Source: UBA7937 sp034419095 (GTDB lineage: Bacteria > Chloroflexota > Anaerolineae > UBA7937). From it: a stretch of 64,000 bases of DNA. Position 1 is the stretch's first letter; every line of letters begins with the position of its first letter. The notes below the pieces were generated by a model, which worked only from the letters and a program-made list of their open reading frames with translations, was not told where the DNA came from and did not search any database. This document shows positions 26,501-34,639 of the stretch, in pieces. The DNA is taken from positions 18,308 to 82,307 of the forward strand of contig DAOULQ010000005.1 in assembly GCA_034419095.1 (NCBI GenBank). The letters are read 5' to 3'. The position numbers and the translations under genes were made by a program.

Positions 26501-27502
26501 TCAGAAAGGAATCTCCTCCTCCGGGACTTCGTCTTCTTCACGGGTCAAGAACCCCCGGTACAGCTCCGTCCTGAACATCCTGCTGTAGCGCGTCCACTCA
26601 CTCTCGGTCACGGGCTCCGTCTGTACATGGTCCATGAATCCACGCAAATCGCCGTCTAACCAATCCGCGTGGTGCAGGGCTAAGGCCTCCAGAGTCTTGG
26701 GAGTCACTGGGGAGCCTCTTTCCTGCGCCCCATGGTGAGCCAGAATGGCGTGCAACAGAGCCACTCTTAGACCTGAGGGGAAGGTTTCTACTCTCACAAC
26801 AGCCTGGTTGACGATCAGGGCTCCCTGAACCACATGGCCTACTAGTCTCCCCTCGTCAGTGAGATTGAACCCAGGGGTTGATTCGTAGGCAGACACCTTC
26901 CCTACGTCGTGGAGCAGAGCTGCTGTCAGGAGCAGATCGCGATTCAGCTCGGGATGCCGACCGTAGAGGTATCGGCAGAGATTGGCCACCGCCAATGAGT
27001 GCTCCAGTAGGCCACCTATGCACGCATGGTGATACATTTTGGCCGCAGGCCCTTTGAAGAAGATGTCTCGGAAGGATTGCTCGGACAAGAGAATATCCAG
27101 AAGGGCCAAGAGATGAGGATCCTTGATCTCTCCCACTAAGTGGCCGAGCTCTTCGACCATGTCACTCAGGGATCGCTTCGCGTGGGGCAGGAACTCCTGC
27201 AGATCTTCCAACGCGATGGGAGTGATCCTGTCGATGTGTATCTGCAATTCGCCTGATTCTGGCGGATAGCTGGTCACAGTTCCATCTACCTGAACGCCAG
27301 TGCCTACTTCCAGCAAGGAGTATAACTGGGTTGGCACATCCCAATACCGTACTTCCACTCGCCCGGTCCTGTCACCCAGCACGGCCTTGAGATAAAGGGA
27401 GCCCTCCCTGGTCTGAGCAAGCTGTTTCTCCAAAAGAACGAAGACCTCGCCCCGCAACCTGGTGCCGTCGCGGAGATCCCTCACGAAGAGACTCTTTGCC
27501 AT
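26501..27502 (-). CDS. YhaM-like 3'-5' exoribonuclease: OB fold plus HD domain
   Basis: 333 residues from the ATG at 27502, where family-like sequence begins (MAKSLFVRDLRDG). The first 90 residues form an OB fold typical of nucleic-acid binding (YLKAVLGDRTGRVEVRYWD). An HD phosphohydrolase domain follows with YHHACIGGLLEHSLAVANLC and the metal motif LLHDVGK, then AILAHHG. YhaM/CbfF proteins are manganese-dependent 3'-5' exonucleases acting on RNA and single-stranded DNA. GGGAGGTG lies upstream at a longish distance. Length and motifs are complete. Confidence 0.85.
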   Translation of the reverse strand: MAKSLFVRDLRDGTRLRGEVFVLLEKQLAQTREGSLYLKAVLGDRTGRVEVRYWDVPTQLYSLLEVGTGVQVDGTVTSYPPESGELQIHIDRITPIALEDLQEFLPHAKRSLSDMVEELGHLVGEIKDPHLLALLDILLSEQSFRDIFFKGPAAKMYHHACIGGLLEHSLAVANLCRYLYGRHPELNRDLLLTAALLHDVGKVSAYESTPGFNLTDEGRLVGHVVQGALIVNQAVVRVETFPSGLRVALLHAILAHHGAQERGSPVTPKTLEALALHHADWLDGDLRGFMDHVQTEPVTESEWTRYSRMFRTELYRGFLTREEDEVPEEEIPF

Positions 27503-27756
27503 GGTAGATTCGTAGCACCTCCCGATAGGCTCAACAACGACTTCGAACTGTAGGAGTGACAACCCCATCATAGCGTATCCTCACAAAGGATTCAAGGACT
27601 CTAGAGGTGGGCCTCACCAGTCAAGTGCACGTGTCAACTGCAATCGAATTCTACTACTCGCAAAGGCGTGAAGAGAGGCGGCACCTCCTACTTCATAGAT
27701 GTTGTCCAGAGAAGGCAGCCCAGACCTGCTCTTGTGTCACTGCCGAGGTCTGCTTC

Positions 27757-27855
27757 CTACCCACGAGCACCTCTGCGTTGAGGCTGGCCGCGACACCAGC
27801 CGTCCTTTGTCTTGTGCGAGTACCAGACTTGGCCGTTCTTCTCTCGACGCTTCAT
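27757..27855 (-). CDS. Possible 32-residue protein
   Basis: From an ATG at 27855 with GGGGGG and GAGG just upstream, the frame reads MKRREKNGQVWYSHKTKDG and ends after an Arg/Gly-rich tail. The aromatic and Cys/His content is unlike random sequence, but nothing confirms expression. It points toward the exonuclease gene on the same strand, 255 bp away. Both flanks are otherwise unremarkable. Confidence 0.3.
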   Translation of the reverse strand: MKRREKNGQVWYSHKTKDGWCRGQPQRRGARG

Positions 27856-28072
27856 CCTCATACCCCCCCTTTTTTCCTGTGGATGGGGGCACCAAGAGAG
27901 GTCTACGGGCTTCTCCCTGGCCCTAGTAACGCCAGGACGGGCTGAGGGCTCGTGGGACGCCTTCTGGGAGTTGTGGTCGATAAGAAGTTGTCAGTTGCCC
28001 CGCTAACTCGCTGTAAGGGCTCTTCTGTGCGTCCCTCGGGTCCTCTTTCTCATTTCTGCCCATGCCTCGCCA

Positions 28073-28740
28073 GTGGGGATGTTGTCCCTCGGGATCCCTG
28101 TGGGAAAGGCGATGTTGCTTACCTGGCTATCGCTGTTGGCAGCCTCGATAGCCTCGCGGTCCGTCAAGGATCCCTGTGGGAAATGTGCATTCTCTGGCGT
28201 CGTAAGTGCCAAGGTCTGGGAAGTCGAAGCCCTGGTATGGAAAGAGGAGAGGAGAGCTTTATCAAGCCCGGAGGCCATCTAGGCAGCCGTGCAAGCCCGC
28301 TACCAGGCCCTCAATGCAGACCAGCTTCACAGTGAACTTGAAGCATCTAAGACGGAGATAGATCGTCTTCCGTCAAGGATCCCTGCGGGAAAAGAAGCAA
28401 GAGGCCGACCTTGATATACCTTCATCGGGTTGGGGAGTACGCTGAGGAACTGCTACCTGCGGAGGTTTGGAGATTGAAAGAAAGCCAGAGGAGGACCACA
28501 AGCAGGCATCACGAGCTCAAGCGTCAACTACTCGTAATCTCTTCCCGTAGGGATCCTGTAAGGACAAGCGGCTGAGCGAATGCAGAGCCTCGAGACTACT
28601 GCGTGCGGCCAAGCCGAAACCTGGAGAGCCTGGATTTTGATTAGAAGCGCCTTGTGTTGGAAGCCCTAGACGTTCAAGCTATCGTGGACGGCAAGAAGGT
28701 TATGATTAGAGGGTTTTTGCCTATTGGAAGCCCTTCGTTC
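28073..28740 (+). pseudogene. Decayed large serine recombinase, C-terminal half
   Basis: Fragments in different frames resemble the C-terminal part of large serine recombinases: KVWEVEALVWKEERRALSSP (about 28210-28278), coiled-coil pieces LNADQLHSELEASKTEIDRL (about 28310-28370) and EYAEELLPAEVWRLKES (about 28436-28486), and the tail RLVLEALDVQAIVDGKKVMI (about 28648-28707). Stops and frame changes separate them, several at copies of a short palindromic repeat. The catalytic N-terminal domain is absent. This is a relic of an integrase, pointing to past element integration nearby. Confidence 0.65.
28091..28392 (+). repeat. Short palindromic repeats GGATCCCTGYGGGAAA (three copies)
   Basis: Copies at 28092-28107, 28168-28183 and 28377-28392, the last two preceded by CCGTCAA; a degenerate form is at 28551. 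The core TCCCTGYGGGA can form a small hairpin. They interrupt the decaying recombinase. Spacing is irregular (76 and 209 bp), so this is not a CRISPR array. Confidence 0.6.
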
Positions 28741-28944
28741 ATCCCTGCGTCCTTTACACCAACATGTAGCCATTCCAGGGAAAAACACCCCACCATTGCC
28801 TTTGAGTTGGCGGCAATGCTGGCCTAAAGATCGCAGTAACTAGGACATGAAGACAGAGGAGCTTATCGAGTACGCCTATACGGAGATCCCTGCGAGGCCC
28901 AAGCCCTTTTGCTGGGAGAGAGGGTCGCTCTGTTGGAGGGTGAA

Positions 28945-29022
28945 CTAGGGTGCGCGGTGCGGCGGTACTGGTGCGCGCGTTCGAATCCCCGGAGGAATTC
29001 AGAATAAAGGCGCGCACCCTAG
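28945..29022. repeat. Perfect 12-bp inverted repeat enclosing 54 bp
   Basis: CTAGGGTGCGCG (28945-28956) and CGCGCACCCTAG (29011-29022) are exact reverse complements. The loop contains GTTCGAATCCCCGG, which resembles a tRNA T-arm, but the position and pairing do not fit a tRNA. It could be an attachment site of the neighbouring recombinase or an element end. Confidence 0.55.
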
Positions 29023-29084
29023 AACTGGTCTTCGCCTAAGCCTGCTGGCGTAGTGTGAGTGAGAAGCATGGGAAGGGGGATTGA

Positions 29085-29466
29085 GACTGGCTGTGCATTC
29101 CGCAGAAAGATGGATTAGCCTTCGAGCTGGAACTGTGCCTGGCGTGATCTCTCCAATGCAGTGTGAGTGAGAAGCAAAGGGAGAAGGATTCAGGGCGAGA
29201 AGATTGAATCTTGCGTTGGCGAAATCTATCTGTTGTCTGCGTGAAGACCGAACCAATCTAAAAACGATAGGCTTTTGACCTTCACAATCGAGATTAGTCT
29301 ACCATGTGACTGAAGGACTCGCAAGAATCGAAGCAAATAGCGAATAGATATAAAGCATGTGAGGTCGAGATTGCACCCACAACATCCTGGTGTTATAGAT
29401 GCAATATTAGGTTACCTTTCGAGGTGCAACTCGAATTAGAACCCGGGGGTACAGGGGTGGGACGCA
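29085..29466 (+). repeat. Leader repeat C, copy 2
   Basis: Homologous to 15122-15461 with an extra stretch of roughly 120 bp near 29330-29460. Together with the hairpin after it, this forms the 5' leader of the radical SAM operon. The inserted part contains ATTGCA...TGCAAT (about 29373-29424), which could pair. Confidence 0.65.
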
Positions 29467-29488
29467 GAGGAGCCAAGAGTGGCTCCTC
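29467..29488 (+). promoter_or_regulatory. Leader hairpin before the radical SAM gene
   Basis: GAGGAGCC (29467-29474), loop AAGAGT, GGCTCCTC (29481-29488), then TCTCAT. The perfect 8-bp stem ends 15 bases before the ribosome site and is conserved, with small changes, ahead of the pseudogene at 15489. It may be an attenuator or mRNA 5' stabiliser. Confidence 0.55.
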
Positions 29489-29514
29489 TCTCATATCTCA
29501 CGAAAGGAGGACCC

Positions 29515-30750
29515 ATGAAAGATGAAACAGTAGGGGCAAGTCAAAGCCAAGACGTTGCTGATCAATTCGAGGTTGTAGGGATAGACGCTGCCTTGCTACT
29601 GGAGGAGAAATCCCTTGGCCGAGTGCTGAGGGCGGTTGAGAATCTCGGCAAGGACAGGAAGTACCTCATCCTCACCCTCGAAGGCGATAGCACTGAAGAG
29701 GCAGCCAAAGCTTTTGTGAAGGACTTCGGGCTAGCTGCCAGCGAGATTAGGCAACTATCTCGAAGGATCGATGAAGCCCCAGTCCTCATTGGCAGCGTCC
29801 TGGGTCGAGACGGAGACTGGACTCTGGCAGAGAAGATCGTGGCTGGAAAGAAGATCCTCCACCTGGCAAAGCGAAGAAGTCCCTTCATCAGTGTATTCAA
29901 ACCTCCCCGGGGGGTAGTCTGTCACAGGTTCCACAAACTAGTCCTGGGAACCGAATGCCCCTATGACTGCTCCTATTGCTACCTCCAACTTACATTCCGG
30001 ATGGCTCCATACACCAGGCAGTACCTCAACCTGGAGGACCTGTGGCAAGAAATGGAAAGGCTCAACAGGAAGATAAACAAGCCCATACTCCTGAATACGG
30101 GCGAGCTGGCGGATCCATTGGCGACGGATCACATCACAGGTATCGTGAATGAAGTGGTCTCTCAGATGTGGAAATATGAGAGGCTGCAATTGCTCCTCCC
30201 AACCAAGAGTGCAAACGTTGACCATCTACAACCGGTGGATAATGGACGAGTGGTCTTTAGCGTGAGCCTGACAACCCCAGAGAATGCCAAGGAGTTCGAA
30301 CATGGGGCTGCAGAACCCTACGATCGGATTGAGGCTCTGAGTATGGCTGAAATGAAGGGTTACAGGACGCGATGCAGGATTGACCCTATCATCTGCGGGA
30401 ATGAGGATTGGGAAACAGACTATAGAAGATTGATAGAGGCCCTCTTTGAAAAGGGCAAGGTTGAGATGATAACGTTAGGCCAGCCAAGGTTCCATCCTCC
30501 CCTTCTGAACTTGGTTCGTAAGCGCTATCCAGAGGCTGGTCAGGTCCTGTCCAGGCTTCCACCTTGGCCTGGCATGGAGACATCCCTGGCTGGTAACCCA
30601 AGTGACAGGATTGACGTCTATCGGAAGATATTGAGCATGATCGATGAGCATAGCCGGGGAAATCGTCCTCTCATGATGATGTGCAAGGAAGACCCTGCCA
30701 CTGTGCGAGCCCTCAACTTTAAGTATCGGAGATGCAATTGTCTGGCGTAG
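29515..30750 (+). CDS. Spore-photoproduct-lyase-like radical SAM protein
   Basis: 411 residues from the ATG at 29515, seven to eight bases after AAAGGAGG. The radical SAM cluster motif is C148-x3-C152-x2-C155 (CPYDCSYC), followed by YLQLTF...APYTRQYLNLEDL, which matches spore photoproduct lyase (SplB), the enzyme that reverses thymine dimers of the spore type by radical chemistry. An N-terminal extension of about 130 residues and a C-terminal CNC tail are present. It forms an operon with a 159-residue unknown protein 24 bp downstream. Whether the substrate is a DNA lesion is inferred; SPL-like paralogues of unknown function are common in non-sporulating bacteria. Confidence 0.75.
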   Translation: MKDETVGASQSQDVADQFEVVGIDAALLLEEKSLGRVLRAVENLGKDRKYLILTLEGDSTEEAAKAFVKDFGLAASEIRQLSRRIDEAPVLIGSVLGRDGDWTLAEKIVAGKKILHLAKRRSPFISVFKPPRGVVCHRFHKLVLGTECPYDCSYCYLQLTFRMAPYTRQYLNLEDLWQEMERLNRKINKPILLNTGELADPLATDHITGIVNEVVSQMWKYERLQLLLPTKSANVDHLQPVDNGRVVFSVSLTTPENAKEFEHGAAEPYDRIEALSMAEMKGYRTRCRIDPIICGNEDWETDYRRLIEALFEKGKVEMITLGQPRFHPPLLNLVRKRYPEAGQVLSRLPPWPGMETSLAGNPSDRIDVYRKILSMIDEHSRGNRPLMMMCKEDPATVRALNFKYRRCNCLA

Positions 30751-30774
30751 GCCGCTAACAAGAAAGGAGGCCAA

Positions 30775-31254
30775 ATGAATGAGCAAGACCTAAAGATTGT
30801 TAGGGAACTCTTCAACAGGGCAAAGGAGAACTTTGAGCGGGATGGCTACCTAGCACCAGTCCTCTTTGCCTGGGCAATGGGTCGGCCCCCGACGATCAGC
30901 TTCATTAAGGGCAATCTCCACAACATCTTGCCAGGTATGTGCGACACTCTACGGCTCTTGGGCTATGACAGGTTCGCCCTCATAATCGAAGGATGGATCG
31001 TTATGGGTGAAGAGAACCTCAAAGACATCGAGCGTTGGGTGGGAAGGATGGGAGAGCATCCAAAGGCACAAACCTCTATCCAGATCGTCTTCGTTAGCCC
31101 AGAAGAGACCTATGGCAAGTTTGCCGTCTATGACGAGACCGAGGCCGATTGGGTCTTAGTCAAAGAGGTAGAAGCAGCGCCAGATTGGACCCTAGCTGGT
31201 CTTCTGATAGAGGCGATGAAGGGGAGTGTAGATGGAGAAGACACAGAGTGGTAG
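30775..31254 (+). CDS. Unknown protein, partner of the radical SAM gene
   Basis: 159 residues with AAAGGAGG seven bases before the ATG. It contains MNEQDLKIVRELFNRAKENF, FALIIEGWIVMGEENL and TSIQIVFVSPEETYGKFAVY, a mixed alpha/beta pattern with no recognised active site. A second, frameshifted copy lies at 15489-15969 behind the same kind of leader, so the gene travels with that leader. Being conserved twice in one window, it probably has a selected role in the mobile region. Confidence 0.7.
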   Translation: MNEQDLKIVRELFNRAKENFERDGYLAPVLFAWAMGRPPTISFIKGNLHNILPGMCDTLRLLGYDRFALIIEGWIVMGEENLKDIERWVGRMGEHPKAQTSIQIVFVSPEETYGKFAVYDETEADWVLVKEVEAAPDWTLAGLLIEAMKGSVDGEDTEW

Positions 31255-31423
31255 GGGATTCGCGCAAATGAGTGTCATGTAGGTAGAGCATGAGAGAACG
31301 AAAAGGCAATGAGCCCCTTCCATCCTCGCCCGGTCCGGGCTGCTGTAGCCCGCACGGACTCCTCGCACCCACGGGTAGGAAAGGATAGCCACGCCCTCAA
31401 GTATCTTCGCCCACCATCCCTGC

Positions 31424-31939
31424 TCAGGCTGAAGGCGCCAGGTGGCAACAGCGCATGCTCATACGAACCATCAGCATGATCAAAGCCTCATCCCTTGGTC
31501 TATTTCCTTTCTGAACCGCCCGAACTAGAGCATATTGTTCTCTTCTGGTCAGCCACTTCGGGGCGGTCCGCACCTCAGGAACTATACCGATCTCATCACA
31601 GGGATTGCCATCGGCAAGCCCCTGCTCCTGTGCCCACTCGCAGAAGGCGGATATGCTGGCAACTCTTCTGTTGACTGTGGCTGGCTTGAACCCCCGATCC
31701 TCCAAGAGGTAACGCTCATACTCTCTGAGATCGATCGGGGTTCTGGATTGTGGGGTTAGCTCTTCCTTATTGGTTTCGTAGAACCACTTGGCAAGGAGCT
31801 TGAGGTCACTAGAATAGGATTTGATGGTACGTTCCCTTCTGTCGTGTGAGGGCAGATGGTCGATGAATCGTCGGAGGAGTTCTGAGATCCGTTCAACCTG
31901 TCCCCTCCCCCGCAGCCTTTCCTGTTGACTACGTGACAT
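31424..31939 (-). pseudogene. Truncated tyrosine recombinase (N-terminal half)
   Basis: 171 residues: an N-terminal SAM-like core-binding domain (RERTIKSYSSDLKLLAKWFY, FKPATVNRRVASISAFCEWA) and the start of the catalytic domain (WLTRREQYALVRAVQ, RDEALIMLMV), then an unrelated tail and stop. The R-H-R-Y catalytic residues downstream of the first region are missing, so it cannot be an active integrase. It is a broken end of a former mobile element. Upstream 31940-32247 shows no gene. Confidence 0.75.
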
Positions 31940-32247
31940 TATCTTAGGCGTTTTTCTCGCCTTATCTAGTACATTGTAGCAGCGGTGTCAATACAGTCAA
32001 CGCCATTTTCCTAAGATGAGCATACTTATATGAGGAGATGTTCGATCGGGGGGCTGGGCCCGCAAAAGGCCACGGTGGGTGATAGGTTTTAGGGGTCATC
32101 GTGGCTACAGGAAAGACAATCCTAACCGGCAACTTGGGCGACAGGCATGCTACACTGTCATATCGTAAAAAGCAGCCCCATCTGGCCTCAACATGCAGAT
32201 GTCTCCACTGTCGAGCTTGTCGCATTTGACTAAGACATACCGGAATC

Positions 32248-32276
32248 TTGACAAGGCGATAGAGACATGGTATACT
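32248..32276 (+). promoter_or_regulatory. Promoter of the catabolic operon
   Basis: TTGACA (32248-32253), 17-bp spacer, TATACT (32271-32276), 38 bp before the regulator gene. AGACAT repeats at about 32234 and 32263 flank or lie within it and could be contacted by the MerR/XRE regulator encoded next. Confidence 0.75.
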
Positions 32277-32313
32277 TACTACTAAAGGCTAGAAAGGTTA
32301 CTCAACACAAAGC

Positions 32314-33108
32314 ATGTTTTGGCGAATCAGCGAGGTGGCCGAAGCCATTGGTGTCAGTCCCAGTGTCTTGCGGTACTGGGAGAGCAGAGGGCTCATTGCC
32401 TCACGTCGTTCCTCGAAGGGATACAGGTTGTATTCGGAGAACGACATTACGCTTCTCAGGAAGGCCAAATATCTTCGAGAGGTCATGAAGATGAGCCTGA
32501 CAAGTATAGCTCGTGTGCTTCACGAGCAAGCTAATGGCGAGCCACACGATTCCGAATCATCCTCGTCTTCAGCGGAGATTGGCAGGCGGCTGCGGGCAAT
32601 CCGCAGGCGGAAACGTATCTCTCTACGCGAGATTGCCGAGCAAAGTGGCCTCTCGACTTCCTTCATCAGTTTGTTTGAGCGAGGCCTTTCTAACATCGCG
32701 GTCGACAAGTTGCGTGGACTGGCAAGTGCATATGGAACGACCGTTGGCGAGCTGTTGGCATCCGAAGGCGAGAGTCCGCGAAGACGGGTGAAGCCCGCAG
32801 AAAGGCGCTACCTCGAAACAGGTGGTGTGAGGGTCGAAAACTTGTCACTTGGACCGTTGCGGTTAATGGAGCCACAACTATTCACTGTTGAACCGGGCGC
32901 GGGTAGTGAAGAAGCCTATGCACACGATGGAGAAGAATTCCTATTTGTGATGGAAGGTCGCTTCGACGTGTGGCTCGACGAGAAGGAGCACTATGAGCTT
33001 GAGGCTGGCGACAGTCTATACTTCCCTAGTTCTGTTCTGCATAGATGGAGCAATCCTGGTGAAAAGCCTGCCAGAATTCTGTGGGTGAACAGTCCACCTA
33101 CGTTCTAG
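32314..33108 (+). CDS. Transcriptional regulator: MerR HTH, XRE HTH and cupin sensor in one chain
   Basis: 264 residues. Residues 1-70 are a MerR helix-turn-helix (MFWRISEVAEAIGVSPSVLR, YWESRGLI). Residues about 88-143 are a XRE domain (IGRRLRAIRRRKRISLREIA, EQSGLSTSFIS). The last 75 residues are a cupin barrel (GEEFLFVMEGRFDVWLD, LEAGDSLYFPSSVLHRW) likely to bind the inducer. XRE-cupin proteins such as PuuR control amine catabolism; the extra MerR unit is unusual. It is the first gene of the operon and probably its own and the pathway's regulator. Stop at 33108 is 14 bp before the next start. Confidence 0.85.
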   Translation: MFWRISEVAEAIGVSPSVLRYWESRGLIASRRSSKGYRLYSENDITLLRKAKYLREVMKMSLTSIARVLHEQANGEPHDSESSSSSAEIGRRLRAIRRRKRISLREIAEQSGLSTSFISLFERGLSNIAVDKLRGLASAYGTTVGELLASEGESPRRRVKPAERRYLETGGVRVENLSLGPLRLMEPQLFTVEPGAGSEEAYAHDGEEFLFVMEGRFDVWLDEKEHYELEAGDSLYFPSSVLHRWSNPGEKPARILWVNSPPTF

Positions 33109-33122
33109 CGACCGGTTACCTT

Positions 33123-34541
33123 ATGAGAGACCTAGAGAAAGGAACACCAACCAAGTCGGCCGGCTCAGAGATGGGTGATCGAAGAATCTCTTGTACCAGT
33201 GGCGGATGCATCGCGGTTTCGGACTGGGCCTTGGGAGAGCAAGCTGAAGATCTCATGCGCAGGCGCCTTGCCAATGTGCCGAGGGGAGTGTATTGGGCGC
33301 TTCCCATCTTTGCAGGTCATGCCCATGGCAGTAGTCTAACGGATATTGATGGAAGAGAGTATCTCGACTTTACTGGGGGCATCGGAGCGCTTAATGTAGG
33401 CCACTCAAATCCGGTTGTGATAGACGCGATCAAGCAGCAACTGGAGCGGTTTACACACACTTGCTTCCATGTGGCGATGTACGAGTCGTACATTGCGTTG
33501 GCCGAAACATTGAACCGGCTACTTTCCGGGCATGGCCCGCGCAAGACGATGTTTGCCAATAGCGGTGCTGAAGGTGTAGAGAATGCGGTAAAGATCGCCC
33601 GACACTTCACGTCGCGCTCGGCAATTATTTGTTTCGAACATGCATTTCACGGCCGCACTCTATTGACGATGAGCCTAACGGGAAGAGTCAGTCCTTTCAA
33701 GAAAGCCTTTGGCCCATTCGCCCCAGAGATATACAGGGTATCATTCCCCTATTGCTACCGCTGCCCTAATAACCTTGCGTATCCGGAGTGTGACACACGT
33801 TGCTTTGATGACCTGGAGAAAGCGCTCGGCACCCGAGTTCCTGGGGACGAAGTGGCAGCGGTCATTCTCGAGCCCGTTCTGGGGGAGGGAGGATTCGTCG
33901 TGGTGCCAGCAGAGTACATGGCGAAGTTAGAACGGCTGTGTCGAGCGAATGACATCTTGTTGATACTTGATGAGGTTCAGACGGGTTTTGGACGCACAGG
34001 CCGAATGTTTGCCTTTGAGCACTTCGGAGTTGAACCAGATATTGTGGTTGCGGGCAAATCGCTGGCCAGTGGGTTGCCCCTGAGTGGGATAACCGGACGG
34101 TCCGAAGTAATGGACTCGCCACAAGTGGGGGGACTAGGGGGGACATATGGAGGCAATCCTCTGGCCTGTGCGGCGGCTCTAGCCGTCATTGACGTGCTTG
34201 AAAAAGAACGGCTTGTGGATCGAGCGGGAGAGCTCGGTAGCAGAATCAAGAAGAGGTTTTTGGACCTCCGCGAGCGCTATCCCATCGTAGGAGATGTCAG
34301 AGGCCTTGGTGCAATGATGGCAATAGAATTTGTTACGGACCGCGAAAGCAAGGTGCCGGCGAGTGAGGAAACACAACGGGTGGTGGCGAAGTGCTTCGAG
34401 AAGAAGTTGATGATCCTTACTTGTGGAACGTATGGGAACGTGATTCGACTTCTAGTTCCGCTCGTGGTGTCAGACAGTGATTTAGAGAGAGGACTGGATG
34501 TCTTGGAGCAATCGATCGCTCAGGTGTCCCGGTCTGGCTAG
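33123..34541 (+). CDS. Class III (omega) aminotransferase
   Basis: 472 residues from the ATG at 33123; an ATG at 33171 is an alternative. PLP-enzyme features: NSGAEGVENAVKIAR, FHGRT, LILDEVQTGFGRTG and the Schiff-base lysine in VAGKSLASGLPL (about K312). The family includes GABA, ornithine and diaminobutyrate aminotransferases, moving a terminal amino group of a diamine or omega-amino acid to an oxo acid. With the aldehyde dehydrogenase next door the product semialdehyde would be oxidised to an acid. In the DoeABCD reading of this operon it takes the DoeD (diaminobutyrate) place. An insertion with CYRCPNN...CDTRC adds four cysteines of unknown role. Confidence 0.85.
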   Translation: MRDLEKGTPTKSAGSEMGDRRISCTSGGCIAVSDWALGEQAEDLMRRRLANVPRGVYWALPIFAGHAHGSSLTDIDGREYLDFTGGIGALNVGHSNPVVIDAIKQQLERFTHTCFHVAMYESYIALAETLNRLLSGHGPRKTMFANSGAEGVENAVKIARHFTSRSAIICFEHAFHGRTLLTMSLTGRVSPFKKAFGPFAPEIYRVSFPYCYRCPNNLAYPECDTRCFDDLEKALGTRVPGDEVAAVILEPVLGEGGFVVVPAEYMAKLERLCRANDILLILDEVQTGFGRTGRMFAFEHFGVEPDIVVAGKSLASGLPLSGITGRSEVMDSPQVGGLGGTYGGNPLACAAALAVIDVLEKERLVDRAGELGSRIKKRFLDLRERYPIVGDVRGLGAMMAIEFVTDRESKVPASEETQRVVAKCFEKKLMILTCGTYGNVIRLLVPLVVSDSDLERGLDVLEQSIAQVSRSG

Positions 34542-34639
34542 TGTTATAGCACCGCTTCCATGCACTTGTGCGAGGGGTCCACGGCCATGCGAAATCGCCC
34601 ACGGACGGTTGGTGGCTCGCGTACAAGGGGGATTCTTAC

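Noticed and set aside
28091..28392. CRISPR-like array of GGATCCCTGYGGGAAA
   Set aside because: Spacing is irregular (76 and 209 bp), there are only three good copies, and they lie inside a decayed gene; no cas genes are nearby.
28945..29022. tRNA gene
   Set aside because: A T-arm-like GTTCGAATCC is present, but it lies mid-way between 12-bp arms, the T stem does not pair and no anticodon arm or acceptor fits.
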